Positions 1 to 7,131 are shown, counted from the stretch's first letter. The stretch is DNA of 10,000 nt from Flavobacterium sp. (GCF_020217025.1 NZ_JAIWOF010000022.1:1-10000); one strand, 5' to 3'. Notes: generated from the letters alone by a model not told the origin. Translations and numbers: made by a program.

Positions 1-363
1 GCCACAATATTTTTCTACGGATAAATTCACGGCTTTTTCTAGCTTTTTCTCATCTAAATTATTGCCGTAAAAATGATAATCTACTTTTACTTTGTGATAC
101 GTTTTTGGATGTTCCTCAGTTAATTCGCCAGAAGTTACAATTTTGAAATCGGCTACTTCTAACTTCATTTTTTCCATTAACGAAGCAACGTCTAATCCTG
201 TGCAACCCGCTAAAGCTGATAACATCAACGCTTTTGGACGCAAGCCTTTACCTTCGCCTCCGTTTTCAGGCCCAGCATCAATTGAAATGACATCGCCACT
301 AGGGTTAGTGGACTCAAATTGCATGTTACCTTTCCAGGTGGTAGTTATGTTGTGTGTTTCCAT
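1..363 (-). CDS. OsmC/Ohr-family protein, 3' end cut off by window edge
   Basis: I translated the complement from the ATG at 363-361; the frame is open to the window edge, giving 121 residues. OsmC-family proteins are cytoplasmic thiol peroxidases that reduce organic or fatty-acid hydroperoxides with two conserved cysteines. Both are visible: Cys54 in LAGCTGLDV and Cys120 in KYCG at the cut end. The N-terminal beta region (TTTWKGNMQFES) and the segment GGEGKGLRPKALML before the first Cys are also typical. Family members are usually about 135-145 residues, so only a short C-terminal piece should be missing. A TAAATTTG box just upstream suggests its own promoter. The substrate cannot be told from sequence; the general OsmC/YhfA-like branch fits better than classical Ohr, but this is a judgement. 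Confidence 0.88.
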   Translation of the reverse strand, partial: METHNITTTWKGNMQFESTNPSGDVISIDAGPENGGEGKGLRPKALMLSALAGCTGLDVASLMEKMKLEVADFKIVTSGELTEEHPKTYHKVKVDYHFYGNNLDEKKLEKAVNLSVEKYCG

Positions 364-377
364 AGTTTAATTTTTTT

Positions 378-385
378 CAAATTTA
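378..385 (-). promoter_or_regulatory. Candidate -7 box for the OsmC-family gene
   Basis: On the minus strand this reads TAAATTTG, an exact match to the Bacteroidota -7 consensus TAnnTTTG, and lies 14 bases upstream of the ATG. No clear TTTG -33 box is seen at the usual distance of about 20 bases. The predicted leader would be only around 8-12 bases. Confidence 0.45.
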
Positions 386-455
386 AGCAATTTCCTTTTT
401 TGTAACAGAAAAAACGCTTTTTCGTTTTCAATATATAAACAAAAAAATATAATAA

Positions 456-713
456 ATGAAAATCGTTAAATTTCACGTCAGTAAAATCAAACCAAATTAC
501 AGAAGTATTAAAACATCAAAAATAAATGACTGCTTTGATTTTAAAATTATTGGCTTTTTAAGCTATCGAAAACATATTAAAAATGGATGGACAGTAAATT
601 ATGTAGAAATATTTCTTATCACTAATTTTATTAAAAAATGGGAGAAACTAAAATTAGACACGAAAGCAACAATTATAGTATCTATTATATTAACGCTAAT
701 AAGTGTTTTGTAA
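456..713 (+). CDS. Small AT-rich hypothetical protein with possible C-terminal membrane segment
   Basis: An 85-residue reading frame that I do not recognise. It is rich in Lys, Ile and Asn. The last ~19 residues (LDTKATIIVSIILTLISVL) form a hydrophobic stretch that could be a single C-terminal transmembrane helix; the rest is basic and mixed, with one Cys. By hand count its GC is about 23 percent (60 of 258), clearly below the flanking genes. No good TAnnTTTG box lies in front of it. Its stop is 3 bases from the convergent rsmI stop. No gene overlaps it on the other strand, so it is not a shadow, but it may be an orphan, a degraded remnant or a chance frame in AT-rich spacer DNA. Confidence 0.42.
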   Translation: MKIVKFHVSKIKPNYRSIKTSKINDCFDFKIIGFLSYRKHIKNGWTVNYVEIFLITNFIKKWEKLKLDTKATIIVSIILTLISVL

Positions 714-716
714 ATT

Positions 717-1394
717 TTACTTCAAACTCTTCCCTCCCACAACCACGACAATCTCCCCTTTCGCTGGTTTTACTTCAAAGTGTTTTAAAACTTCTTCAGC
801 GGTTCCTCTTACGGTTTCCTCGTGTAATTTTGATAATTCTCTAGAAACTGAAACGGGTCTATCTGCACCGAAGTATTGTACAAATTCGGCTAAGGTTTTA
901 TTTAATTTGTGTGGCGATACATAGAAAATCATCGTGCGATATTCCTCTTGTAAGGCTAAAAACCGGGTTTGTCTTCCTTTTTTATCGGGTAAGAAGCCCT
1001 CGAATACAAATTTATCATTAGGCAAACCGCTATTTACCAAAGCGGGTACAAAAGCAGTTGCTCCTGGCAAACATTCCACAGCAATTCCGTTTTCCACACA
1101 AGCGCGTGTAAGCAAAAATCCTGGATCGGAAATCGCTGGAGTTCCTGCATCACTAATTAAAGCAATAGTTTCGCCTGCTTGTAAGCGCTTGACCAAATTT
1201 TCAACGGTTTTGTGTTCGTTGTGCATGTGGTGACTGTGCATGTGCGTAGCAATTTCGAAGTGTTTTAGCAATTTTCCGCTGGTGCGTGTATCTTCAGCTA
1301 AAATCAAATCGACTTCTTTTAGTACTTTAATCGCACGAAAAGTCATGTCTTCTAAATTGCCAATTGGCGTTGGAACTATGAATAACTTACCCAT
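717..1394 (-). CDS. rsmI: 16S rRNA (cytidine(1402)-2'-O)-methyltransferase RsmI
   Basis: The 225-residue product matches the RsmI family, which uses S-adenosylmethionine to 2'-O-methylate C1402 in the ribosomal P site. Motifs seen: the N-terminal PTPIGNLEDMTFRAI (residues 8-22), AEDTRTSGKLL (33-43), ISDAGTPAISDPG (80-92) and PGATAFVPAL (110-119) of the tetrapyrrole-methylase-like fold, then EGFLP and SRELSKLHEE further on. It is shorter than the E. coli enzyme (about 286 residues) because the C-terminal extension is absent, which I believe is usual in this phylum. The segment around residues 51-61 holds six His. The start ATG (1394-1392) directly follows the TAA of the upstream acidic-protein gene, so the two are very likely cotranscribed and translationally coupled. 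The 3' end meets the convergent small ORF with no terminator between. Confidence 0.96.
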   Translation of the reverse strand: MGKLFIVPTPIGNLEDMTFRAIKVLKEVDLILAEDTRTSGKLLKHFEIATHMHSHHMHNEHKTVENLVKRLQAGETIALISDAGTPAISDPGFLLTRACVENGIAVECLPGATAFVPALVNSGLPNDKFVFEGFLPDKKGRQTRFLALQEEYRTMIFYVSPHKLNKTLAEFVQYFGADRPVSVSRELSKLHEETVRGTAEEVLKHFEVKPAKGEIVVVVGGKSLK

Positions 1395-2354
1395 TTATGA
1401 AAACTTTTTCTCTACAATTTCCATGAAACGCGTTTCGAACTCTTCAGCACCTTCCCAATTGTTATAATCAGGTTTTACGAAATCATCTACGAAAGCTTTT
1501 GCTTCTTCAAAACTATCAAAAGTATTCAATTGCGAAACTACACGGTTAAAATCATCTGAACTTCCGCCAAATAATTTCTTTTCAAATCCAATTCTATCAT
1601 TTAGGCCAAAAGTAATGGCTTTGTTTAATCTGTCATTTAACGAACTGATTTTTGGTTCTTGGCTTACTTTCTCAAAAGTTGCTTTGACTTCTTCCTCTAA
1701 TACTTTTGGAGTTTCTACAACAGGTTCTGGTTGAACTTCTGCGATAACTTCTTCTACAACAGGAGTTGGCGCTTCAAAAACAGCTTCTACAACATTAGCT
1801 ACCTCAGCTGGAACATCTTCCACTTTTACAAAATCCAATTCTTGGTAATCGTGCACCAATAAATCTTCAAATGAAATTTGTTTCGCTGGTTCTTCTGTTT
1901 TTGGATTTTCGACAACTGGTACTTCTTCGATAATTTCCTCTTCAATTGGTTCTTCTTCCATTGAAGTAATCAATACTTCCTCCTCTTCGTCTTCATCATC
2001 TTCAACGATTAGCTCAGCCACCACAATTTTTTCTTCCTCCAATGGAGTTGCTGGAGCTTTTTCTTCCGCAACTGGAGCTTCAACCACTACTTCCTTTTCA
2101 GGTGCAATTTCTTCCACAACAGGAATTGGTTGTTCAAAAAAATCGGCTTGCTTTTCTTCTAATTTCGCTTCCAAAACTTCTTCTGAAATTTCGTTTTTTA
2201 CCAATTCGAAATTCTCTTCATAAAAGCGTAAAATCGTTAATTGATCGTACAAATTTTTAGCTTCTTGCTGCAATTGAACGGTTTCTGAATGGTTTTTTAA
2301 CTTTAAAATTCGGTGGGCAATACTGATTAATTCAGCGCTTACTCTTTTCTTCAT
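1395..2354 (-). CDS. Acidic low-complexity protein of unknown function, coupled to rsmI
   Basis: A 319-residue protein without a recognised functional domain. Three parts are visible. Residues 1 to ~72 are a Leu/Glu/Lys-rich, probably helical segment. Residues ~73-235 are low complexity, dominated by Glu, Val, Pro and Ala with runs such as EDDEDEEEE and recurring PVVEE units, so probably disordered and strongly acidic. Residues ~236-319 look like a folded domain (LNDRLNKAITFGLNDRIGF, LFGGSSDDFNRVVSQLNTF, VKPDYNNW). There is no signal peptide or membrane segment, so it is probably cytoplasmic. Its TAA abuts the rsmI ATG, suggesting one transcript, and it is divergent from tdk. From memory, similar hypothetical proteins with this C-terminal domain occur in flavobacteria. 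A role with rRNA methylation is only suggested by position. Confidence 0.85.
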   Translation of the reverse strand: MKKRVSAELISIAHRILKLKNHSETVQLQQEAKNLYDQLTILRFYEENFELVKNEISEEVLEAKLEEKQADFFEQPIPVVEEIAPEKEVVVEAPVAEEKAPATPLEEEKIVVAELIVEDDEDEEEEVLITSMEEEPIEEEIIEEVPVVENPKTEEPAKQISFEDLLVHDYQELDFVKVEDVPAEVANVVEAVFEAPTPVVEEVIAEVQPEPVVETPKVLEEEVKATFEKVSQEPKISSLNDRLNKAITFGLNDRIGFEKKLFGGSSDDFNRVVSQLNTFDSFEEAKAFVDDFVKPDYNNWEGAEEFETRFMEIVEKKFS

Positions 2355-2371
2355 AACTTTATTGGATGGAA

Positions 2372-2403
2372 TTGAATATATCGATACTTTTTTAATAATT
2401 TTG
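2372..2403 (+). promoter_or_regulatory. Candidate promoter of tdk-murF/alr
   Basis: TAATTTTG at 2396-2403 matches TAnnTTTG, with TTG at 2372-2374 as the -33 box after a 21-base spacer, the expected Bacteroidota geometry. The start codon of tdk is about 50 bases downstream, giving a leader of roughly 45 bases. No Shine-Dalgarno sequence is seen. Confidence 0.5.
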
Positions 2404-2412
2404 TTTTGATTA

Positions 2413-2447
2413 CAAATGTAACAGAAAATAATTTTTAACGTACGAAA
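2413..2447 (-). promoter_or_regulatory. Candidate promoter of the acidic-protein/rsmI operon
   Basis: On the minus strand TACATTTG (2420-2413) matches TAnnTTTG. About 22 bases further upstream TTTCG (2447-2443) is an imperfect -33 box. The implied leader is about 50 bases. The -7 box sits only 9 bases from that proposed for tdk on the other strand. Confidence 0.45.
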
Positions 2448-2455
2448 GATACAAA

Positions 2456-3088
2456 ATGTTTCTCGAAAATACCGTAAATCAACAAGAACAATTTGGCTGG
2501 ATTGAAGTAATTTGTGGCTCCATGTTTTCGGGTAAAACCGAAGAATTAATTCGCCGCTTAAAACGCGCTCAGTTTGCTAAACAAAAAGTGGAAATCTTCA
2601 AACCGGCTGTCGATACACGATATGACGACGAAATGGTGGTTTCGCACAATCGCAATAAAATTCGTTCTACACCAGTTCCTGTTGCTGAAAATATTAGAAT
2701 TTTAGCACAAGGTTGCGATGTCGTAGGTATTGATGAAGCGCAGTTTTTCGACGAAGAAATTGTTGCCGTTTGTAATGATTTAGCCAACTCGGGAATTCGA
2801 GTAATTGTGGCTGGATTAGATATGGATTTTAAAGGAAATCCGTTCGGACCGATGCCGGCGCTTATGGCTACTGCCGAATATGTTACTAAAGTTCACGCGG
2901 TTTGTACGCGAACTGGAAATTTAGCCCATTATAGTTTTAGAAAATCGGATGATAAAAGATTGGTAATGCTTGGTGAAACCGAAGAATATGAACCATTAAG
3001 CCGTGCCGCCTATTTTAAAGCTATCCGAGAAAACATGGAAGTGAAAGATGTTGAAATTGTAAACAAGCAAAAAGACGATAATCAATAA
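2456..3088 (+). CDS. tdk: Thymidine kinase (TK1-like, type II)
   Basis: A 210-residue cytoplasmic enzyme phosphorylating thymidine to dTMP with ATP in the pyrimidine salvage pathway. The P-loop GSMFSGKT lies at residues 21-28. The DEAQFF motif carries the catalytic base Glu94. GLDMDFKGNPFGP (120-132) and the nucleoside-binding lasso around 142-180 are conserved. The family's structural zinc site is degraded: of the two usual CxxC (or CxxH) pairs only Cys150 remains. Thr153 replaces the second Cys, and EYEPLSRAAY (177-186) has Ser and Ala where cysteines normally sit. The start ATG follows a good promoter, and the first ~13 residues are a variable extension. One base separates its stop from the TTG start of the murF-alr fusion, so the two are almost certainly one operon. 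Confidence 0.96.
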   Translation: MFLENTVNQQEQFGWIEVICGSMFSGKTEELIRRLKRAQFAKQKVEIFKPAVDTRYDDEMVVSHNRNKIRSTPVPVAENIRILAQGCDVVGIDEAQFFDEEIVAVCNDLANSGIRVIVAGLDMDFKGNPFGPMPALMATAEYVTKVHAVCTRTGNLAHYSFRKSDDKRLVMLGETEEYEPLSRAAYFKAIRENMEVKDVEIVNKQKDDNQ

Positions 3089-3089
3089 A

Positions 3090-5534
3090 TTGAACCTCAA
3101 CCTAACTCATATTATTTCGTTTTGTAAAGGCGTTTTTCACGGAAATTCGACTGAATTTACCGCAAGTCATATTTCGATTGACAGCCGTTCGTTGCAAAAT
3201 GGAAGCAACACTTTGTTTTTTGCCATCAAAGGACAAAATCACGATGCGCATTTGTATTTGGAAGAGTTGATTGCGAAAGGCGTTCGCTATTTTGTAGTCG
3301 AATATATTCCAGAACATTTATACGAAAAAGCGAATTTCATTATCGTTGAAAATTCGTTGAAAGCATTGCAACAAACTGCGATTGGCTATCGAAAGCAGTT
3401 TGATTTTCCATTTGTGGGAATTACCGGAAGCAACGGAAAAACCATCGTAAAAGAATGGCTGAATTTCTTGTTGAGTCCGAATCATTTGATTGTTCGAAAT
3501 CCGAAAAGTTATAATTCACAAGTCGGCGTTCCGTTATCGATTTTAGCGATTGAAGGAAATTACGATTTGGGAATTTTTGAAGCTGGAATTTCTCTTCCGA
3601 ATGAAATGTCGAATTTAGAAAACATCATCCAGCCGAAATACGGCATTTTAACGAATATTGGTTCGGTTCATGATGAAGGTTTTGCGAATCGCGAAGCCAA
3701 AATCAAAGAGAAAATCAAACTTTTTGAAAATTGTTCCGATATTTTCTTGGAAAAAAATACTGAAATTGAAGTTTTACTTTCAGAGAACAGTCAAAAACAT
3801 ACTTGGAGTTTTACCGATGAGAGTGCGAATCTTTTCGTTTCGAAGAAAAACGAAAATGGCAAAACTGAATTAACTTTCAAAAACACAACCAACACGTTTA
3901 GTGTAAATATTCCGTTTTCAGACGAAAATTCGATTGAAAATGTAATTACTTGCGTGAATTTCATGCTGTTTTTAGGCGAAGAAATTGCATTTATTCAAAA
4001 TCGAGTTGCCGAATTATATCCAATAGAATTAAGACTTCAAGCCAAAAAAGGCATCAACAATTGTTTGGTCATCGACGATAGTTATTCGGTGGATTATCAA
4101 TCGTTGAAAATTGCGTTGGATTTCTTGGAACAACAAAAATTACACGATAAAAAAACGATTATTTTATCCGATATTTTCACCAGTGGAATTGCGGTGGAAA
4201 CACTTTACAATCAGGTAAAACAATTGCTTTCGAAAAATAAAATCGAGCGTATTATTACCATTGGTGAAACCATCGGAAAACAATTGAACGATTTACCGAA
4301 TGTGATTTCGTTTGCCACTACACAAGAATTTTTACAGCAATTCAACACGCAATCGTTTCAAAACGAGACCATTTTAGTAAAAGGGGCACGAGGATTCAAC
4401 TTTCATGAAATTGTGGTTTTATTGGAAGAGAAAAATCACGAAACCATTTTAGAAATCAATCTCGATGCGATTAGTCACAACCTGAATTTCTATAAATCTA
4501 AACTGAAACCGGAAACCAAAATTATGGTCATGGTTAAAGCGTTTGGCTACGGAAATGGCGGTTACGAAATTGCAAAATTGCTCGAACATCATAAAGTCGA
4601 TTACTTAGGTGTAGCTTTTGCCGATGAAGGTATCGAATTACGAAAAGCTGGAATTACAACTCCAATTATGGTTTTAAATCCCGAAAATAGTAGTTTTAGA
4701 GCTATGATTGCCTACAATTTAGAACCTGAAATTTATTCGATTACGGGTTTACAAGCGTTTTTAAAAATTGCCCAACACCAAAATATTTCGCATTATCCGA
4801 TTCATATAAAATTGGATACGGGCATGCATCGTTTAGGATTTGAACCACATTTGATTTCCGAATTGTGTTCCTTACTAAAAAACAACAATTTTGTTAAGGT
4901 GAAAAGTGTGTTTTCGCATTTAGCTGCGAGTGACGACTTAGAATTAGACGATTTCACGAAATTGCAATTTCAACGTTTTGATGCAATGTATTCCGAATTG
5001 GAAAAAGTATTGCCTTCAAAACCGATTCGTCATATTTTAAACACATCTGGAATTTTCAATTATGCTGAAAAACAGATGGAAATGGTGCGATTAGGCATTG
5101 GTTTGTATGGCATTGGAAATTCGGAACAAGAATTGAAAGCGTTGGAAAATGTAAGCACTTTAAAAACCATCATTTCCCAAATAAGAGAAGTTTCACCAGA
5201 AGAAAGTATTGGTTACAGCCGAAGATTTCGAGTAACACAAAAAATGAAAGTCGCTACGATTCCGATTGGTTATGCCGATGGCATTCGAAGAGCTTGGGGC
5301 AATGAAAAAGGGTTTGTTACCATCAACAATCAAAAAGCGTCCATTTTAGGTTCGATTTGTATGGATATGATGATGGTGGATGTTACGAATATTTCCTGTA
5401 AAACTGGAGATGAAGTGATTGTTTTTGGAAAAAATCCAAAAGTAACCGAAATGGCGAGTGTTATTGGCACGATACCTTATGAAATCCTGACAGGAATTTC
5501 ACAGCGCGTGAAACGAATTTTCTTCAAAAATTAA
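3090..5534 (+). CDS. Bifunctional MurF ligase / alanine racemase fusion
   Basis: The 814-residue protein joins two peptidoglycan-precursor enzymes. Residues 1 to ~440 form the MurF part, which adds D-Ala-D-Ala to UDP-MurNAc-tripeptide: ATP loop GITGSNGKT (110-118), then NPKSYNSQVGVPLSIL, FEAGISLPNEM, ILTNIGSVHDEGF and DDSYSVDYQSL. Residues ~447-814 form an alanine racemase (L-Ala to D-Ala): PLP lysine Lys483 in MVKAFGYGNG, LDTGMHRLGF, catalytic Tyr709 in SIGYSRRF, and SICMDMMMVDV near the end. The fusion is known in Bacteroidota, so it is expected here. The start is a TTG one base after the tdk stop. No in-frame ATG occurs before the Mur motifs and the frame cannot extend far upstream, so translation is probably coupled to tdk. 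Some MurF motifs are relaxed (DSYSVD instead of DSYNAN), but all key blocks are present. Confidence 0.95.
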   Translation: MNLNLTHIISFCKGVFHGNSTEFTASHISIDSRSLQNGSNTLFFAIKGQNHDAHLYLEELIAKGVRYFVVEYIPEHLYEKANFIIVENSLKALQQTAIGYRKQFDFPFVGITGSNGKTIVKEWLNFLLSPNHLIVRNPKSYNSQVGVPLSILAIEGNYDLGIFEAGISLPNEMSNLENIIQPKYGILTNIGSVHDEGFANREAKIKEKIKLFENCSDIFLEKNTEIEVLLSENSQKHTWSFTDESANLFVSKKNENGKTELTFKNTTNTFSVNIPFSDENSIENVITCVNFMLFLGEEIAFIQNRVAELYPIELRLQAKKGINNCLVIDDSYSVDYQSLKIALDFLEQQKLHDKKTIILSDIFTSGIAVETLYNQVKQLLSKNKIERIITIGETIGKQLNDLPNVISFATTQEFLQQFNTQSFQNETILVKGARGFNFHEIVVLLEEKNHETILEINLDAISHNLNFYKSKLKPETKIMVMVKAFGYGNGGYEIAKLLEHHKVDYLGVAFADEGIELRKAGITTPIMVLNPENSSFRAMIAYNLEPEIYSITGLQAFLKIAQHQNISHYPIHIKLDTGMHRLGFEPHLISELCSLLKNNNFVKVKSVFSHLAASDDLELDDFTKLQFQRFDAMYSELEKVLPSKPIRHILNTSGIFNYAEKQMEMVRLGIGLYGIGNSEQELKALENVSTLKTIISQIREVSPEESIGYSRRFRVTQKMKVATIPIGYADGIRRAWGNEKGFVTINNQKASILGSICMDMMMVDVTNISCKTGDEVIVFGKNPKVTEMASVIGTIPYEILTGISQRVKRIFFKN

Positions 5535-5553
5535 CATTTTGTTTTAAATTTTG

Positions 5554-5561
5554 TATATTCG
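5554..5561 (+). promoter_or_regulatory. Weak candidate -7 box for mscL
   Basis: TATATTCG resembles TAnnTTTG with one mismatch and lies 40 bases before the mscL ATG. The only upstream TTTG (5538-5541) is 12 bases away, too close for a standard -33 box. The box is embedded in the inverted repeat GTATA (5553-5557) / TATAC (5563-5567). It may be a dedicated mscL promoter, or mscL may be read through from tdk-murF/alr. Confidence 0.3.
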
Positions 5562-5601
5562 TTATACTAAAACAAAAAACTAACTCTTAAAATTAAAAAC
5601 T

Positions 5602-5979
5602 ATGGGAATGATTTCAGAATTTAAAGATTTTATTGCAAAAGGTAATGCAATGGATTTGGCTGTCGGAGTAATTATTGGAGCTTCATTTGGAGCCATTGTC
5701 AACTCTTTGGTTTCCGATGTAATAACTCCAGCATTATTAAACCCAGCCTTAAAAGCAGCTCAAGTAGAAGATTTAGCTGGATTAAAAACCGATGGCGGCA
5801 TTTTATATGGTAAATTTTTAGCAGCTGTAATTAGCTTCTTAGTTATTGCTTTTGTTATCTTTTTAATGGTAAAAGGAATCAACAGCATGAAGAAAAAAGA
5901 AGAACCAGCTCCAGCGGCTCCAGCAGGACCGACACAAGAGCAATTGTTAGCTGAAATTAGAGATTTATTAAAAAAATAG
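5602..5979 (+). CDS. mscL: Large-conductance mechanosensitive channel MscL
   Basis: A 125-residue inner-membrane channel subunit (homopentamer in the family) that opens under membrane tension to release solutes on hypo-osmotic shock. Visible are the N-terminal amphipathic helix (EFKDFIAKGN, residues 6-15), the signature DLAVGVIIGASFGAIVNSLVSD of TM1 (18-39), a periplasmic loop (about 44-68), TM2 (about 69-93, YGKFLAAVISF onward), the basic KKK cluster at 97-99, an Ala/Pro-rich linker and a C-terminal helix ending in EIRDLLKK. Length and layout are normal for the family. The first ATG is chosen because it gives the usual MG(x)-EFK beginning; a second ATG two codons on is possible. It sits 67 bases after murF-alr and is closed by a strong terminator. 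Confidence 0.97.
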   Translation: MGMISEFKDFIAKGNAMDLAVGVIIGASFGAIVNSLVSDVITPALLNPALKAAQVEDLAGLKTDGGILYGKFLAAVISFLVIAFVIFLMVKGINSMKKKEEPAPAAPAGPTQEQLLAEIRDLLKK

Positions 5980-6010
5980 TCGATACCGCTACATTATATA
6001 TTCTAACTAA

Positions 6011-6037
6011 ACCCCGATTCGTCGGGGTATTTTTTTT
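6011..6037 (+). terminator. Intrinsic terminator after mscL
   Basis: A perfect 7-bp stem, ACCCCGA (6011-6017) with TCGGGGT (6022-6028), encloses a TTCG tetraloop. After one A, eight T residues follow (6030-6037). The GC-rich stem stands out from its AT-rich surroundings. It lies 31 bases past the mscL stop and insulates asd. Confidence 0.93.
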
Positions 6038-6082
6038 AGAAACTTGTTACAAATCAAAACTTTTGTTATAATTTCATCAATA

Positions 6083-6115
6083 TTTGCTAAGTCGTTTGAA
6101 TATTCTATATTTTTG
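6083..6115 (+). promoter_or_regulatory. Promoter of asd
   Basis: TATTTTTG at 6108-6115 matches TAnnTTTG, and TTTG at 6083-6086 matches the -33 box with a 21-base spacer. This is the best Bacteroidota promoter in the window. The ATG is 21 bases after the -7 box, giving a leader of about 15 bases, too short for a riboswitch or attenuator. Confidence 0.68.
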
Positions 6116-6136
6116 CATCATTAAATAACACACACA

Positions 6137-7126
6137 ATGAGAGTAGCCGTAGTAGGCGCTACCGGTATGGTAGGCGAAATAATGCTTCAAGTATTAGCAG
6201 AACGTAATTTTCCTGTAACGGAGTTAATTCCAGTTGCTTCTGAAAAATCAGTAGGAAAAGAAATCGAATGGAAAGGGAACACCTACAAAGTAGTAGGTTT
6301 ACAAACCGCTGTAGATATGAAACCTGAGATTGCTTTGTTTTCAGCAGGTGGAGAAACTTCTTTAGAATGGGCTCCAAAATTTGCTGCTGCAGGAACAACC
6401 GTAATCGATAATTCTTCTGCTTGGCGTATGGATGCTACTAAGAAATTAGTCGTTCCAGAAATCAATGCATCAGTTTTAACTAAAGAAGACAAAATTATTG
6501 CAAATCCAAACTGTTCTACGATTCAAATGGTAATGGCTTTAGCTCCTTTACATGCTAAATATGATATCAAACGTATTGTAGTTTCAACTTACCAATCCAT
6601 TACGGGAACTGGGGTTAAGGCCGTACGTCAATTAGAAAACGAATATGCAGGAATTCAAGATGAAATAGCTTACAAATATCCAATTCATAGAAATGCGATT
6701 CCTCAATGTGATAGTTTTGAAGAAAACGGTTACACCAAAGAAGAAATGAAATTAGTTCGTGAAACACAAAAAATCTTAAACGACAAAACTATTGCGGTTA
6801 CTGCAACTGCAATTCGTATTCCAGTTGTTGGCGGACACAGTGAAGCGGTTAACGTTCAGTTTGAAAATGATTTTGATGTGAATGAAGTACGTGAAATTCT
6901 AAGTAACACGCCTGGTGTAACAGTTCAAGATAATTTAGATACGTTTACTTATCCAATGCCGATTTACGCACAAGGAAAAGACGATGTTTTTGTAGGTAGA
7001 ATCCGAAGAGATGAAAGTCAACCGAACACCATCAACATGTGGATTGTAGCCGATAACTTAAGAAAAGGAGCGGCAACGAATACAATTCAAATTGCGGAAT
7101 ATTTGATTGCAAATAATCTAGTATAA
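6137..7126 (+). CDS. asd: Aspartate-semialdehyde dehydrogenase
   Basis: The 329-residue enzyme makes L-aspartate 4-semialdehyde from aspartyl phosphate with NADPH, the branch point to lysine/diaminopimelate and to threonine, methionine and isoleucine. The N-terminal nucleotide-binding loop GATGMVG is at residues 7-13. SAGGETS and DNSSAWRMD follow. The catalytic cysteine is Cys126 in NPNCSTIQ, and the active-site histidine is His234 in RIPVVGGHSE, with Arg227 as the likely substrate ligand. The C-terminal GRIRRDES and ADNLRKGAATNTIQIAEYL are typical. Length is normal for the shorter bacterial-type branch. It is monocistronic: its own promoter and the mscL terminator lie upstream, and two palindromic repeats lie downstream. 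No sign of lysine or T-box regulation is seen in the short leader. Confidence 0.97.
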   Translation: MRVAVVGATGMVGEIMLQVLAERNFPVTELIPVASEKSVGKEIEWKGNTYKVVGLQTAVDMKPEIALFSAGGETSLEWAPKFAAAGTTVIDNSSAWRMDATKKLVVPEINASVLTKEDKIIANPNCSTIQMVMALAPLHAKYDIKRIVVSTYQSITGTGVKAVRQLENEYAGIQDEIAYKYPIHRNAIPQCDSFEENGYTKEEMKLVRETQKILNDKTIAVTATAIRIPVVGGHSEAVNVQFENDFDVNEVREILSNTPGVTVQDNLDTFTYPMPIYAQGKDDVFVGRIRRDESQPNTINMWIVADNLRKGAATNTIQIAEYLIANNLV

Positions 7127-7131
7127 TTTTA

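Noticed and set aside
143..370. Plus-strand 75-codon frame at the left edge
   Set aside because: The opposite strand encodes a clear OsmC-family protein with both catalytic cysteines.
411..428. AAAACG / CGTTTT hairpin with 6-base spacer as a terminator
   Set aside because: The stem is short and AT-rich with no following T-tract, and it lies between two divergent gene starts where a terminator would not be expected.
1209..1248. His-rich segment of RsmI (six His in residues 51-61) as a metal site
   Set aside because: It coincides with a conserved family region (HMHNEHK-type), so it is more likely an ordinary RsmI loop with some extra His than a new function.
934..1467. Plus-strand frames of 99 and 75 codons
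   Set aside because: They lie opposite rsmI, whose protein motifs are unmistakable; no independent start signal or family resemblance.
2042..2260. Plus-strand 72-codon Leu/Gln-rich frame
   Set aside because: It is antisense to the low-complexity Glu-rich middle of the acidic-protein gene. GAA-rich codons on one strand give long open TTC-rich frames on the other.
3090..5534. MurF-Alr fusion as a novel gene fusion
   Set aside because: This two-domain architecture is already known in Bacteroidota.
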